From assembly GCF_001050115.1 (NCBI RefSeq), contig NZ_CP012024.1, positions 2,894,001-2,958,000 of the forward strand: a DNA stretch of 64,000 nucleotides, read 5' to 3'. The notes under the pieces are model-generated. The model made no database searches. It worked only from the letters and a program-made list of their open reading frames with translations, and was not told where the DNA came from. How positions within the stretch are numbered: position 1 is the first letter of the stretch; every line of letters starts with the position of its first letter. Origin of the DNA: Bacillus smithii. Its GTDB lineage: Bacteria; Bacillota; Bacilli; Bacillales; DSM-4216. The position numbers were made by a program, and so were the translations under genes. Below, one piece after another: positions 1 through 9,184 of this stretch.

Positions 1-36
1 TCAAAAGTCCTCCATATATTCTTGAGAACAGGCATA

Positions 37-89
37 AAAAAATGGGGCCGACTGACAAGCCATAGTCATGGCCCTTTACAGTCGACCCC
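37..89 (-). terminator. Rho-independent terminator of the dehydrogenase gene
   Basis: Arms at 44-54 and 79-89 pair over 11 bp with one wobble. Read leftward, the hairpin is followed by a run of seven T. It lies just after the stop codon of the leftward gene at 147-1211. Confidence 0.8.
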
Positions 90-146
90 CGATATTCGAA
101 AACATAGATTCATTGAACTCCTAAGCGTAAATGAAACAGCCTCTCT

Positions 147-1211
147 TCATTCCGCAAGTTCCTTCATTTTTCGGATAATCGCATCCGTTACTTCTTTCGT
201 CGTGTTCTTTCCGCCTAAATCCGGTGTTTTGATTCCTGCTTCCAGCACCGCCTCAATGGCTTCCAATAGCAAATCAGCCGATTCCTGCTCGCCAAAATGG
301 TCCAGCATCATTTTCGCCGTCCAAATTTGCCCGATTGGATTGGCAATTCCTTTTCCGGCAATATCCGGCGCGGAGCCATGGACAGGTTCAAACATGGACG
401 GGTATTTTCCGTTTAAATGAATATTTCCTGACGGAGCGATGCCAATGCTGCCCATGATGGCCGCTCCAAGATCAGTCAAAATATCTCCGAACAAGTTGCT
501 CGCGACAATGACATCAAACTCCTGCGGTCGAGTCACAAAAAAGGAAGCCAACGCATCAATGTGATAGGACTTCATTTCGACATCAGGATATTTCGCCGCA
601 ACTTCTTGAACGACGCGATCCCAAAAAGGCATCGTATGGACAATGCCATTCGATTTCGTTGCGCTGGCCACTCGCTTTCTTCTTGTTCTTGCGAGTTCAA
701 AGGCGTATGTCGCTGCTCGCTCGATTCCTTTTCTCGTAAACACGGCGTTTTGAATCGCCATCGCGTCTTCCCCGCTGTGGATTTTTCCGCCGATTTCGCT
801 GTACTCGCCTTCGCTGTTTTCGCGAACGACGATAAAATCAAAACCGGCCGGATGAGCCAGAGGCGATTTTATCCCTTTCAATTGTTTAGCCGGCCGGACA
901 TTGATCACCTGCTCAAACTCTCTCCTGATTTTAATGAGAATCCCCCATAATGACACATGGTCGGGCACCAATCGAGGATCGCCAATCGCTCCTAAAAAGA
1001 TGGCATCGCTGTCAGCCAGTCGGCTTAAACCATCTTCCGGCATCATTTTTCCATGCTTCAGAAAATATTCGCAGTTCCAGGGATATGTATCGTAAGAAAA
1101 GGAAAGGCCTCCATGCAGTTGAGACAAAGCTTCCATTACTCTTAATGCTTCCGGAACTACTTCTTTGCCGACCCCATCTCCTGGTATCACGGCTATTTTC
1201 TTTGTTTTCAT
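147..1211 (-). CDS. D-malate / tartrate dehydrogenase (decarboxylating) family protein
   Basis: A 354-aa member of the isocitrate/isopropylmalate dehydrogenase superfamily. It should be a cytosolic, NAD-dependent, metal-dependent oxidative decarboxylase of a 2-hydroxy acid. The N-terminal IPGDGVGKEV motif, the VRENSEGEYSEIGG segment (substrate-loop region) and the C-terminal EPVHGSAPDIAGKGIANP block are all present, and the length is normal for the family. The NSEGEYSE version is the one I associate with tartrate dehydrogenase/D-malic enzymes (YcsA/DmlA group) rather than leucine-pathway LeuB. The ATG is preceded by a good GGAGGG site. The upstream AbrB-family membrane protein gene points the same way 308 bp away; a shared substrate is possible but unproven. 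Confidence 0.85.
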   Translation of the reverse strand: MKTKKIAVIPGDGVGKEVVPEALRVMEALSQLHGGLSFSYDTYPWNCEYFLKHGKMMPEDGLSRLADSDAIFLGAIGDPRLVPDHVSLWGILIKIRREFEQVINVRPAKQLKGIKSPLAHPAGFDFIVVRENSEGEYSEIGGKIHSGEDAMAIQNAVFTRKGIERAATYAFELARTRRKRVASATKSNGIVHTMPFWDRVVQEVAAKYPDVEMKSYHIDALASFFVTRPQEFDVIVASNLFGDILTDLGAAIMGSIGIAPSGNIHLNGKYPSMFEPVHGSAPDIAGKGIANPIGQIWTAKMMLDHFGEQESADLLLEAIEAVLEAGIKTPDLGGKNTTKEVTDAIIRKMKELAE

Positions 1212-1437
1212 CCTGAACCCTCCTACCCTTGTTTCTGGCCCGATAAGACTTAAACGATCAAACTAAATCATGTCACTCGTCTTTTTCACCTGAGAACCGT
1301 GCATGCTTTCCCCATGATTGATTTCATCTAATCGACAAGTCAAATCCTCCTCGGCAAAAATATTCATCTATTCTGAATTTTACGCCCATTTCAAGATGAG
1401 GGCAAATGATGGTTGATACAGAAGAAAAACCATGGTC

Positions 1438-1476
1438 ATAAAAAAAGGAACGCCCCGCTCTATGGCAGTGCCTTCC
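1438..1476 (-). terminator. Probable terminator of the AbrB-family gene
   Basis: Leftward, an imperfect GC-rich hairpin (GGAAGGC...TTCC ends) is followed by seven T. It lies 44 bp after the stop of the gene at 1520-2629. Confidence 0.45.
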
Positions 1477-1519
1477 CTGCTGAATCATTGCTATTGAATT
1501 CTTCGCTTAGCGATAGATC

Positions 1520-2629
1520 TTACATAGCGTATTTGCGGTTCACCCATTTAAAAAACGATGGCAGGATAGCGACGACAATGATGACGCGGATCACTTGAAC
1601 GGCGACCACAAAAGTAGAATCCGCGTGCAGGATCACGGCTGTCGCGGCCATCTCGGCAATCCCTCCCGGAGCAAATGCCAAAACCGAAGTGGCCAATCCG
1701 ATATCCGTAAACCGAGAAACAATATAGGCGCAGACAGTTGTAGCCATCACCAGTCCAACCGATCCGGCCAATCCCACAAGAAAAATACGCCGTGCACCTT
1801 GAAACATTTCCTTGTTTAAAGAAGAGCCAATGCTTGCTCCCATGAGAATTTGCGCAACGATCATCAGCCAACTCGGCCACCATGCATTCAAATCGTGCCC
1901 TTTCAGCACTCCGCCTAACGTTTGCGCGATCGCCACAAAGATCATTCCTCCAACAAGCCAAGGAGAGGGGACTCTGATCCATTTTGCGACAAAAACTCCA
2001 GCCGCCGCCACAGCCACCAAAACTGCCGTCCAAGCTAGATGAGGATCGGTCGTTTGAAGAACGGCTATCGTTCGCGTCCCTTTACCGACAAAGTGTGAAG
2101 AATGCAGCGCCCACATCGAAACAAAAAAAGGAACCGTCCCCGTTACAAGAAGAACCCGAACCATCTGAGTAAGGCTGACAACCGCTACATTCGCCCCCAA
2201 CTCGCTCGCAATGCCTGGCATGGCGGAAAGCCCTCCGGGAGCCGTTCCCACAAAACTCGTGATGAAATCGGTTGAGCTGAACCGCCATAAAATGAATCCA
2301 GACAATAGCGAAAAACTGATCGATAAAAGCAGCATGGCAAGCACAATCAAGCCGTCCTCATGAAAGACACGCCATACAGTGGAATTCATTTGTTGTCCCA
2401 ATTGAATTCCTAATATAAATTGGCCGATCCACATCCAATGTTTCATCAGCTTGATTTCCACTTGCTGAAAAGAAACAAACGCCGGTTTCCAAAGGGCCAG
2501 CCCGCCGGCTAACATCAATGATCCGATCATCCAACCGATGGAAACTCCCGTCCGCGACAATAAAAATCCGCCGATACTGCTAACCAAAATAAACCATAAG
2601 TTTTGCAGAATCTTTTTTGTTGATTGCAT
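1520..2629 (-). CDS. AbrB-family integral membrane protein (putative transporter)
   Basis: About 369 aa of alternating hydrophobic helices (roughly ten), with the internal duplication typical of the membrane 'AbrB' family (once mislabelled ammonia monooxygenase), not the DNA-binding AbrB. The two halves carry matching motifs: FVGTAPGGLSAMPGIASELGA near residue 135 and LAFAPGGIAEMAATAVILHAD near residue 320. Substrate and function are not established for the family. I place the start at the ATG at 2629, because AAGAGGATGG sits upstream of it; an ATG three codons earlier is also open. The leftward dehydrogenase lies downstream. Confidence 0.75.
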   Translation of the reverse strand: MQSTKKILQNLWFILVSSIGGFLLSRTGVSIGWMIGSLMLAGGLALWKPAFVSFQQVEIKLMKHWMWIGQFILGIQLGQQMNSTVWRVFHEDGLIVLAMLLLSISFSLLSGFILWRFSSTDFITSFVGTAPGGLSAMPGIASELGANVAVVSLTQMVRVLLVTGTVPFFVSMWALHSSHFVGKGTRTIAVLQTTDPHLAWTAVLVAVAAAGVFVAKWIRVPSPWLVGGMIFVAIAQTLGGVLKGHDLNAWWPSWLMIVAQILMGASIGSSLNKEMFQGARRIFLVGLAGSVGLVMATTVCAYIVSRFTDIGLATSVLAFAPGGIAEMAATAVILHADSTFVVAVQVIRVIIVVAILPSFFKWVNRKYAM

Positions 2630-2809
2630 AACGACCATCCTCTTTCAGTCCCCGTCTTCTTTGCTTTCCAATCGCTTTTCATTTCTCATGATAGCCAACA
2701 TATGCCTCCTCTATTATAACAGGGAAGTTCCTTTTAATTGGTACTCGAAGATTGGCTATGCCCGTTCGCTTTTGTGTGTCTGACCCACAAAAAAGCAGTC
2801 CAAAAGAAA

Positions 2810-2846
2810 CATTCGCCCATCCCTCTTATAAGGGAGTGGGCGAATG
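2810..2846. terminator. Perfect inverted repeat, second possible terminator of the leftward small RNA
   Basis: Arms 2810-2819 and 2837-2846 are exact complements, with a further TCCCT/AGGGA inner pair. T-rich sequence follows on both strands (TTTCTTTTGG leftward, TTTGTTCTG rightward). No protein gene ends here on either strand, so it may be a distal terminator for the Fur-controlled leftward transcript. Confidence 0.55.
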
Positions 2847-2934
2847 TTTGTTCTGAAAAATACAGTATAAATAGTTTTTCCTCTATCCTTGATCTAGGTC
2901 TGCTTCCTTTTAATGCCCGGTTTGAATATATAAA

Positions 2935-3097
2935 CTAAAAGCTGCGGCCTGCTGGTTTTTCCACAGCAGACCGCTGAATTCAGTTTCATCTAGGATGTTG
3001 CAGAAAAAGAGGGGGAAATTTCTAAACAGGAACGAGAAAGTTTTCTAAACTATCGAAAACTCCATTCAACGAAAATGATTCTCATTTAGTTCCTTCG
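2935..3097 (-). ncRNA. Candidate Fur-regulated small RNA (FsrA-like)
   Basis: Seen: a leftward promoter (-35 TTGACA 3132-3127, 17-bp spacer, -10 TATCAT 3109-3104) predicts a start near 3097. The transcript has no long ORF. It contains a C-rich single-stranded-looking stretch (TTTCCCCCTCTTTTTC, 3018-3003) and ends at an 11-bp hairpin (2974-2964 with 2954-2944, one G-U pair) followed by TTTTAGTTTATATATT. Size is about 160 nt. Known: B. subtilis FsrA is a Fur-repressed sRNA that pairs through C-rich segments with Shine-Dalgarno regions of iron-protein mRNAs. Inferred: this is a functional counterpart. An 11-codon ORF (3085-3050) preceded by AAGGA is possible inside it. Confidence 0.6.
3070..3084. 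promoter_or_regulatory. Second, weaker Fur box
   Basis: TGAGAATCATTTTCG (leftward) matches the 7-1-7 Fur consensus at 11 of 14 positions. It lies 20 bp downstream of the strong box, just past the predicted leftward start site, as in tandem Fur operators. Confidence 0.6.
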
Positions 3098-3103
3098 TTT
3101 TCA

Positions 3104-3132
3104 ATGATAATGATTATCATTTTCTTTGTCAA
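3104..3132 (-). promoter_or_regulatory. Leftward promoter overlapped by a perfect Fur box
   Basis: TTGACA (3132-3127), spacer of exactly 17, TATCAT (3109-3104). The spacer and -10 are covered by TGATAATGATTATCA (3105-3119), a perfect match to the 7-1-7 Fur consensus. Bound Fur would block RNA polymerase directly. Confidence 0.85.
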
Positions 3133-3171
3133 GGATTTCAAGAAACTTTTTTGGCGATTAGAGATTCTTTA

Positions 3172-3200
3172 TTCTGAAACGACACGAAAACTGCTATAAT
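3172..3200 (+). promoter_or_regulatory. murB promoter with extended -10
   Basis: TGCTATAAT at 3192-3200 is an extended -10 element. The -35 (TTCTGA, 3172-3177, spacing 17) is poor, as is common for extended -10 promoters. The Fur boxes lie 70-125 bp upstream, so direct Fur control of this promoter is not obvious. Confidence 0.6.
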
Positions 3201-3275
3201 GCAATATAGAAACTCCTGATCTGTCGACAGATGGATAAACGATGATTTCGACATCCGAAGATTACGAATAAAGGA

Positions 3276-4223
3276 ATGATGCAAGTGGATGACTATCGGC
3301 AATTTTACGATAAATTAGCAGAAGTGGTCATGAAAGACAATATCAAAGTAGACGAATGTCTAAAAAAACACACCTATACACGGTTAGGTGGTAAAGCGGA
3401 CCTTTTTGTCACACCTACTACTTTTGCGGAAGTTCAAGCAGTGGTTCAATTTGCGAAAAAAGAACAAATTCCTTTCACTTTGATCGGCAATGGGTCCAAT
3501 TTAATCGTGAAAGATGGTGGAATACGCGGCATTGTTCTTTGTTTAAAAAACTTGAACAAAATCGTTGTGGAAGGAAATCAGCTCCGCGCACAAAGCGGCG
3601 CTGCGATTATCGATGCTTCTAGATACGCCTTGGAAAACCGGTTAACCGGCCTGGAATTTGCGTGCGGAATACCGGGTACGGTCGGAGGAGCCGTTTTTAT
3701 GAATGCCGGTGCCTACGGCGGAGAAATAAAAGATGTGCTCGATTATGTGATGGTCGTGGATCGCGACGGAAACTTATTAAAACTGCCGGCTTCTGACCTC
3801 GATCTTTCTTACCGTACAAGTAATGTGGCCGAAAAAGGCTATATTGTGCTGGAAGCTGCCTTTGCGTTGCAGCCCGGCGACTACGAAGAAATCAAAGCAG
3901 TAATGGATGACTTAACAGAGCGCCGCGAGTCCAAACAGCCTTTGGAATATCCGTCCTGCGGCAGCGTGTTTAAACGGCCGCCCGGTTATTACGCCGGAAA
4001 ACTGATCCAAGACAGCGGACTTCAAGGCACACGGATCGGCGGCGCAGAAGTCTCCACTAAACATGCCGGCTTTATCGTCAATATCGATAATGCTACTGCA
4101 GCCGACTATATCGCCTTGATTCGCCATGTACAAAAAACCGTCAAAGAGAAATTCAACGTCAACCTCGAAAGAGAAGTCAAAATCATCGGGGAAGACTTAA
4201 CAGACCCTTCGAAACAATGCTAA
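3276..4223 (+). CDS. murB: UDP-N-acetylenolpyruvoylglucosamine reductase
   Basis: 315 aa; cytosolic flavoenzyme that reduces UDP-GlcNAc-enolpyruvate to UDP-MurNAc with NADPH in peptidoglycan precursor synthesis. FAD-binding motifs are visible ([10 protein letters not shown] near residue 37, [10 protein letters not shown] near 69, [22 protein letters not shown] near 129-150). The catalytic serine is S230 in SCGSVFKRP, and E300 in NLEREVK is the C-terminal acid. Start is one of two adjacent ATGs (3276, 3279); AAAGGA at 3269-3274 suits the second better. It is monocistronic: promoter upstream and terminator downstream, away from any division or cell-wall cluster, so it may be a second murB copy. 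Confidence 0.93.
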   Translation: MMQVDDYRQFYDKLAEVVMKDNIKVDECLKKHTYTRLGGKADLFVTPTTFAEVQAVVQFAKKEQIPFTLIGNGSNLIVKDGGIRGIVLCLKNLNKIVVEGNQLRAQSGAAIIDASRYALENRLTGLEFACGIPGTVGGAVFMNAGAYGGEIKDVLDYVMVVDRDGNLLKLPASDLDLSYRTSNVAEKGYIVLEAAFALQPGDYEEIKAVMDDLTERRESKQPLEYPSCGSVFKRPPGYYAGKLIQDSGLQGTRIGGAEVSTKHAGFIVNIDNATAADYIALIRHVQKTVKEKFNVNLEREVKIIGEDLTDPSKQC

Positions 4224-4235
4224 CGCAAAAAGCGA

Positions 4236-4281
4236 AAGGGATCATTTCCCGTCCATTCAAGCGGGGAATGATCCCTTTTTT
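4236..4281 (+). terminator. murB terminator
   Basis: GGGATCATTTCCCG pairs with CGGGGAATGATCCC around a 10-nt loop and is followed by TTTTTT. Confidence 0.9.
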
Positions 4282-4460
4282 CAGTATTTGAAGACATCAA
4301 TGAAGGATTGGACTCATTATGATCCGGCCGGTTTCACATTTTCGTGCTATTCAATGATCTGGATCAACAACGGTCATCCAAGTCCTCTGATTTTTTTATG
4401 GATCAATGATTAACGCGATGATTTTTAACCTCTTTCATACCCATATGTGATGCATCCTTC

Positions 4461-5606
4461 CTAATCGATATGCTTAGCCATCTTTATCGTCCGTGCGATA
4501 TGGCGGGATGTTTGTTGAAGGTAAAACTCAGCGTGTTGAACGGCTTTTTCCCACGGGATGACCCCCGGGACTATGCTATAAAGGGTATCGATTCCGTGCT
4601 TTAGCACGATGTCGCTGTCTTCGGATAACGACCCGGCGATGCCGATCACCGGAATACCATATTGTTTTGCGGCTTTGGCGACACCGATAGGCGTTTTCCC
4701 CGAAACCGTTTGACCGTCTATGCGTCCTTCCCCGGTAATCACAAGAGAAGCATCTTTGACGTGCTCTTGAAATTGAACAGCCTCCAGCACAATCTCGACC
4801 CCTCGCTTTAATTCCGCATCCAGAAACGCAAGCAAGCCGGCGCCGAGCCCGCCTGCCGCTCCGGCACCGGGAACATGGCGAATCGATTTTTCCAATGTTT
4901 GTTCCACCACATCAGCAAAGCGGCTTAAATTTTCGTCCAGCTGTCGGACCATTTCCGGTGTGGCGCCTTTTTGCGGGCCAAACACAGCTGAAGCTCCGTT
5001 CGGGCCCGTTAAAGGATTATCGACGTCACAAGCAACATCGATTTTCACCTTTTTCAACCTTGAATCGAGCGATGACAGGTCAATCTCCGCCAATTCCGAC
5101 AAATGCCCTCCCCCCGGGGCAATTTCTTGTCTCTTTTGATCCAAAAGCCGGCCTCCCAGCGCTTGAATCATTCCGGCACCGCCGTCGTTCGTAGCACTTC
5201 CGCCGACTCCAATGATCAAATGTTCTACACCCTTATCCAGAGCGGCTCGAATTAATTCTCCCGTTCCTCTGGTCGTTGTGAGCAGAGGGTTTCGTTTTTC
5301 GTTCGGAACAAGATGTAATCCGGAAGCAGCCGCCATTTCGATGACCGCTGTTTTTCCGTCACCAAGCAAACCAAAAAACGCATCTACCGGTTCTCCTAAT
5401 GGTCCTGTCACTCGTTTTTCGATGACGGTCCCTCCGGTCGCGTCCACTAATGACTGAACAGTCCCTTCTCCCCCATCTGCCATTGGAATTAACACGTACT
5501 CCGCTTCCGGAAATACGTCCCGAAATCCTTTTTCGATCGCACGAGCGGCTTGTAAGGCAGACAAACTTTCTTTGAACGAATCAGGTGCAATCACAATTTT
5601 CATCAT
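4461..5606 (-). CDS. glxK: Glycerate kinase
   Basis: 381 aa; GarK/GlxK-family glycerate kinase, which phosphorylates glycerate with ATP and links glyoxylate/glycerate breakdown to glycolysis. The family N-terminus IAPDSFKESLSA, the GGEGTV motif near residue 47, GVGGSATNDGGAG near 133 and the C-terminal ITGEGRIDGQT block are all present. Full length. It starts at ATG-ATG with GGAG upstream, 15 bp after the stop of the GntP permease, so the two form an operon. The symbol is by family only; 2- versus 3-phosphoglycerate product cannot be told here. Confidence 0.9.
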   Translation of the reverse strand: MMKIVIAPDSFKESLSALQAARAIEKGFRDVFPEAEYVLIPMADGGEGTVQSLVDATGGTVIEKRVTGPLGEPVDAFFGLLGDGKTAVIEMAAASGLHLVPNEKRNPLLTTTRGTGELIRAALDKGVEHLIIGVGGSATNDGGAGMIQALGGRLLDQKRQEIAPGGGHLSELAEIDLSSLDSRLKKVKIDVACDVDNPLTGPNGASAVFGPQKGATPEMVRQLDENLSRFADVVEQTLEKSIRHVPGAGAAGGLGAGLLAFLDAELKRGVEIVLEAVQFQEHVKDASLVITGEGRIDGQTVSGKTPIGVAKAAKQYGIPVIGIAGSLSEDSDIVLKHGIDTLYSIVPGVIPWEKAVQHAEFYLQQTSRHIARTIKMAKHID

Positions 5607-5621
5607 TTCATCTCCGTTTCT

Positions 5622-6896
5622 TTATGATCCGAAAAGGTGAAATACTCCATAAATCAAAGTGGATACGACCGCTAATGTCATTCCAACAAGCGATTCATAC
5701 GGCATCAGTTTGAGACGTTCTTTCATTTTCATATGAACACTGCCCGCTGTCGCATGGAAAAAGCTCCCGTGAGGCAAGTGGTCTAACACGGTAGCCCCCG
5801 CATGAACCATGGCCGCACCCGCCAACGCAGAAACACCCAACCCCACAATCGTGCCTCCAAATACGCTGCTGGCGACCGCTGTCCCTGCCGTTGTAGAAGC
5901 GGTAGCAGCTGACATAAAGATTCCGGCAATCGGCGCTAATAAATAGGCCGGCAATCCTGAATGAGTTAAGCCGCTGATGATCCCCTCTTTTAACGACGAG
6001 TTCGCAATCACTCCAGCTAACGTTCCTGTCCCTAATAACATAATGGCAACGCCGGACATTTTCGATAAACCGGAAATGGCATAAGCATTGATCTTCTTGG
6101 ATTGTTTCATCGCCATGGCCCCCACTATTCCACCGGCCGGAAGTGCGATCATAGGATCAATATCCATATGAAAAGTCGGGCGCAGCGCCAGCAACGCAAT
6201 GGTTACTATGGGAGCCGTAATCGCAGCTAAAAAGTCGGGCAATTCTTTCTGTTCATGGCCGGCTGATTCCGTTTGTTCCGCAATCATTGTCCCTTTTCGC
6301 ATCAATTTCTTCGCCAAAAGATAAGTGACCACCATTCCGAAAAAAGCCGGAAGCACCCCGGCAGCCATTAAAGACGTCAACGGAACATGGAAGGAATCTG
6401 AGGCAGCGATCGCATTCGGGTTAGGCGACATAATGTTCCCCGCTTTTCCTCCGCCAATCATCGCCAATAAAATGGCGGGTTTGGATAACTGTGCCCGACT
6501 GGCAATCGCCAGCGCAATGGGCGCAACCGTCATTACAGCGACATCCACAAACACACCAACCATCGTCAAAATCATGGTCGCAATAGCCAACGCTAATAAC
6601 GCCCTTGCTTCTCCGAGCTTTCGTACGATCGTTTCCGCAATCGACGCTGCGGCTCCAGACTCAATCAGCACTCCTGCCAACACCCCTGCGGCTAAAATAC
6701 GCAGGACAGCAGGGACCATCCCTTCTGCTCCTTCCATCATCACATCCACCGTATTGGTCACATCGGCTCCTCCAGCGATTCCGCCAATGAAAGCCCCTGC
6801 CATCATTCCGTAAGCAGGTGAAACTCTGCGCAAAATAAGCACGATCGCCATCGCTAAAGCGACGATCGCACCTAAAGCGCTTACTTGAACCCCCAT
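5622..6896 (-). CDS. GntP-family permease, probable glycerate (sugar acid) transporter
   Basis: 424 aa, about 11-12 membrane helices. Gluconate/sugar-acid:H+ symporter (GntP) family features include VDVAVMTVAPIALAIA, the GGGKAGNIMSPNPNAIA motif near residue 168 and the glycine/alanine-rich C-terminal half with AATASTTAGTAVASS. The glycerate kinase gene directly downstream in the same transcript suggests glycerate as substrate (inference). A GGGGGGAG site precedes the ATG. No regulator gene is adjacent. Confidence 0.8.
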   Translation of the reverse strand: MGVQVSALGAIVALAMAIVLILRRVSPAYGMMAGAFIGGIAGGADVTNTVDVMMEGAEGMVPAVLRILAAGVLAGVLIESGAAASIAETIVRKLGEARALLALAIATMILTMVGVFVDVAVMTVAPIALAIASRAQLSKPAILLAMIGGGKAGNIMSPNPNAIAASDSFHVPLTSLMAAGVLPAFFGMVVTYLLAKKLMRKGTMIAEQTESAGHEQKELPDFLAAITAPIVTIALLALRPTFHMDIDPMIALPAGGIVGAMAMKQSKKINAYAISGLSKMSGVAIMLLGTGTLAGVIANSSLKEGIISGLTHSGLPAYLLAPIAGIFMSAATASTTAGTAVASSVFGGTIVGLGVSALAGAAMVHAGATVLDHLPHGSFFHATAGSVHMKMKERLKLMPYESLVGMTLAVVSTLIYGVFHLFGS

Positions 6897-7332
6897 AATC
6901 TCCCCCCTTTGATTGTCCTTTTAATTGCCGCCTCGGTTTCGTTTTGAAGCCGTATGAGTATTAACAACCTTCCTTTCTTCCTTCCAAGGAAGTGTTAAGC
7001 TTATGAAGATAGGATATCTACCGTTCTAAATGCTTTTCACAATGAAACCCCAAACCTTGTAAACTTGCCTTTTCTTTCAACTTGCCGGCAACTTCAATAA
7101 TATGTACGGGGCTGCAAAAATATGTAGTCAACGGCCAATGTTGTATTCACCTTTCAGATTCAATTTCTTCAGTGTTATCCGAGCGAATTTTCACAAAAAT
7201 CCGTAAGCAAGCTAACTTTATCTACTTTTTATATTAAAGATTCACTATCCATTTGAAAACCATTCTTTGTTAAAAATCGAGGGTTTTTCGCGTTCTTAAA
7301 CGAAAGAAACAGCAATCCGATGCTTATAAAGC
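6897..7332. other. Intergenic region, promoter side of the GntP-glycerate kinase operon
   Basis: About 430 bp with no credible ORF and no RNA family I recognise. It must hold the leftward promoter of the permease. A small palindrome (CTTCCTTCCAAGGAAG, near 6977-6992) is the only symmetric site I noted. Confidence 0.5.
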
Positions 7333-7377
7333 CAAAAAAGCAAACCCGTTTCCGATTTCAATCGGAAACGGGTTTGC
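7333..7377 (-). terminator. Multicopper oxidase terminator
   Basis: A long perfect inverted repeat (GCAAACCCGTTTCCGATT and its complement, 7340-7377) is followed leftward by TTTTTT. Confidence 0.9.
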
Positions 7378-7401
7378 CAATCAGCCATCTATTTTCACAT
7401 T

Positions 7402-8955
7402 TTATTCCGGACGATTGTCGGCATTTGGGTCTACCTTAAAAGAAGGCTTAAATCCTCGATACTTCACGTCTATCATCATACCGGCAGCAGCGTGATGCAA
7501 TTCATGGCAATGGTACATCCAATCACCGGGATTGTTCGCTTGAAAAGCGATGACATATACTTCTCCCGGCTTGACATTGAGTGTATCTTTTATCAAAGGC
7601 GATCCTGTCAGCGGTTTTCCGTTTTTACTTAATACTTGGAAAGAGTGGCCATGTAAATGCATCGGATGATCAACAGTTGAAATATTTCGCAACGTGATTT
7701 TGACTAAATCTCCTTTGTTTACATAAATCGGATCCGTCTTCGGATAGTATTTTCCGTTGATGGTATAATGCGTGGTGCCTTTCTTGTCCACTTTTACGCC
7801 TAAATCCATGGTGTAGTTTACATCATATTTTTGATTCAAAGTAAATCTGGACGGTCCCTTTTCGCCGTATTTTGTTATATCCAACTGCGGCAATGAAGTC
7901 TTATAATCCGGCTTATCTGCATGGCGGTTTGACCCTTCATAAACGATTTTGGCCACCATGTTTTTGTCCGCTTTATTGTGATCATGAGAATCGATATACC
8001 ATGTTCCGGGATGATCGGCTGTAAATTCAATATCATATCGTTCACCCGGCGCGACAGGGATGAGCTTATTCTTCACTAATTGCGGATTATGAATCGGGTT
8101 TCCATCGGTGGCAACCACCTTAAACGCATGGCCATGCAAATGAATATTATGAGTGATATATCCGGCGTTGATCAATCGAATACGTACTTTATCGCCCTTG
8201 CGAACCTTTAATGGCGGTATGGAATCTCCGGATTTTCCATTGATCGTGTACAAATCATACGTTCCCATGTTATCGCCGTTCATATCCGTATGATTCTTGC
8301 CGCTCTTCATTTCATCCATCGTTATGCCGGATGAATTCCATTCATCCAACATAAGAGTATAGTCTTTGTCGACTTTTTCTTCGTTTGCCCCCTCCACGAT
8401 GATGGCTCCATATAAACCTTTATCGATTTGATTCACACTATCTTGGTGGGAATGATACCAATATGTACCCGGTACAGTGGCAGTAAAATGATAAGTAAAA
8501 GAATGGCCGGGTTGCACTGAGTTCATGGTCACCCCCGGAACGCCATCTTGGCTGTTAGGAACCGGAAGCCCATGCCAATGAATGGTCACAGGTTGTGGCA
8601 ATTCATTTTTAAGCGTGATATTCACGGTTTGACCTTGTTTTAATTTTATAATAGGTCCTGGTACAGAACCGTTGAAAGTCCAAACGGGAAACTTATGTTT
8701 AGAATCAAATGAATTCACTGCTTCTTTTGCTGTTATGGTAATGTTATTTCCCGCTAGTTCTTTTGTAGCAGTGGTCATAGGCAAATTCGAATAATCTTTT
8801 TGACTACCGGACATTTGGGAATGATCACTGTTTTCCGTACTCTTGCTATCCATATTGGACGTATCATGACTGTTCGCTTTATCATTGGCGTTTGAGCAAG
8901 CGGCAGCGATGACAACCAAAATAGATAGAATCATGATGAACCCCAATTTTTTCAT
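7402..8955 (-). CDS. Lipoprotein multicopper oxidase (laccase-like)
   Basis: 517 aa. The signal peptide ends in a lipobox (VIAAAC, Cys20), followed by a Ser/Asn/Asp/His/Met-rich linker, so the enzyme should be anchored outside the membrane. Copper ligands of a three-domain oxidase are intact: HWHG 126-129, HSH 168-170, HPMHLHGH 430-437 and HCHELHHAAAGMM 482-494 with the type-1 Cys483 and an axial Met. Members oxidise phenols or Cu(I)/Mn(II) with O2 and often protect against copper; the Met/His-rich linker fits a copper role, but the substrate is unknown. GGGAGG precedes the ATG. It is monocistronic and distinct from the CotA laccase at 62.3 kb. Confidence 0.88.
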   Translation of the reverse strand: MKKLGFIMILSILVVIAAACSNANDKANSHDTSNMDSKSTENSDHSQMSGSQKDYSNLPMTTATKELAGNNITITAKEAVNSFDSKHKFPVWTFNGSVPGPIIKLKQGQTVNITLKNELPQPVTIHWHGLPVPNSQDGVPGVTMNSVQPGHSFTYHFTATVPGTYWYHSHQDSVNQIDKGLYGAIIVEGANEEKVDKDYTLMLDEWNSSGITMDEMKSGKNHTDMNGDNMGTYDLYTINGKSGDSIPPLKVRKGDKVRIRLINAGYITHNIHLHGHAFKVVATDGNPIHNPQLVKNKLIPVAPGERYDIEFTADHPGTWYIDSHDHNKADKNMVAKIVYEGSNRHADKPDYKTSLPQLDITKYGEKGPSRFTLNQKYDVNYTMDLGVKVDKKGTTHYTINGKYYPKTDPIYVNKGDLVKITLRNISTVDHPMHLHGHSFQVLSKNGKPLTGSPLIKDTLNVKPGEVYVIAFQANNPGDWMYHCHELHHAAAGMMIDVKYRGFKPSFKVDPNADNRPE

Positions 8956-9141
8956 TTTTATACCTCCCTACCGTATATCATAATATAAAAAATGACAGAT
9001 TGAACGGAGAGAGTGTAAACAATTCATGAATTTCCTTTTTTGAATGAAAAATTTTTCGATAAGAGAACACCAGATGTTGGAGCTTTTATCTTTGAACGAC
9101 AGATCGATAAACATTTTCTTTTTGAAATGAAGGAATGTCTA

Positions 9142-9170
9142 TTGTCACCCGAAAAAAATCGTACTATAAT
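9142..9170 (+). promoter_or_regulatory. tRNA promoter
   Basis: TTGTCA (9142-9147), 17-bp spacer, TATAAT (9165-9170), 15 bp before the tRNA. Confidence 0.8.
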
Positions 9171-9184
9171 AATCTTGTGTCTTT

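Noticed and set aside
6930-7330. cre site upstream of the GntP operon
   Set aside because: Candidates in this interval miss the central CG or more than two key positions.
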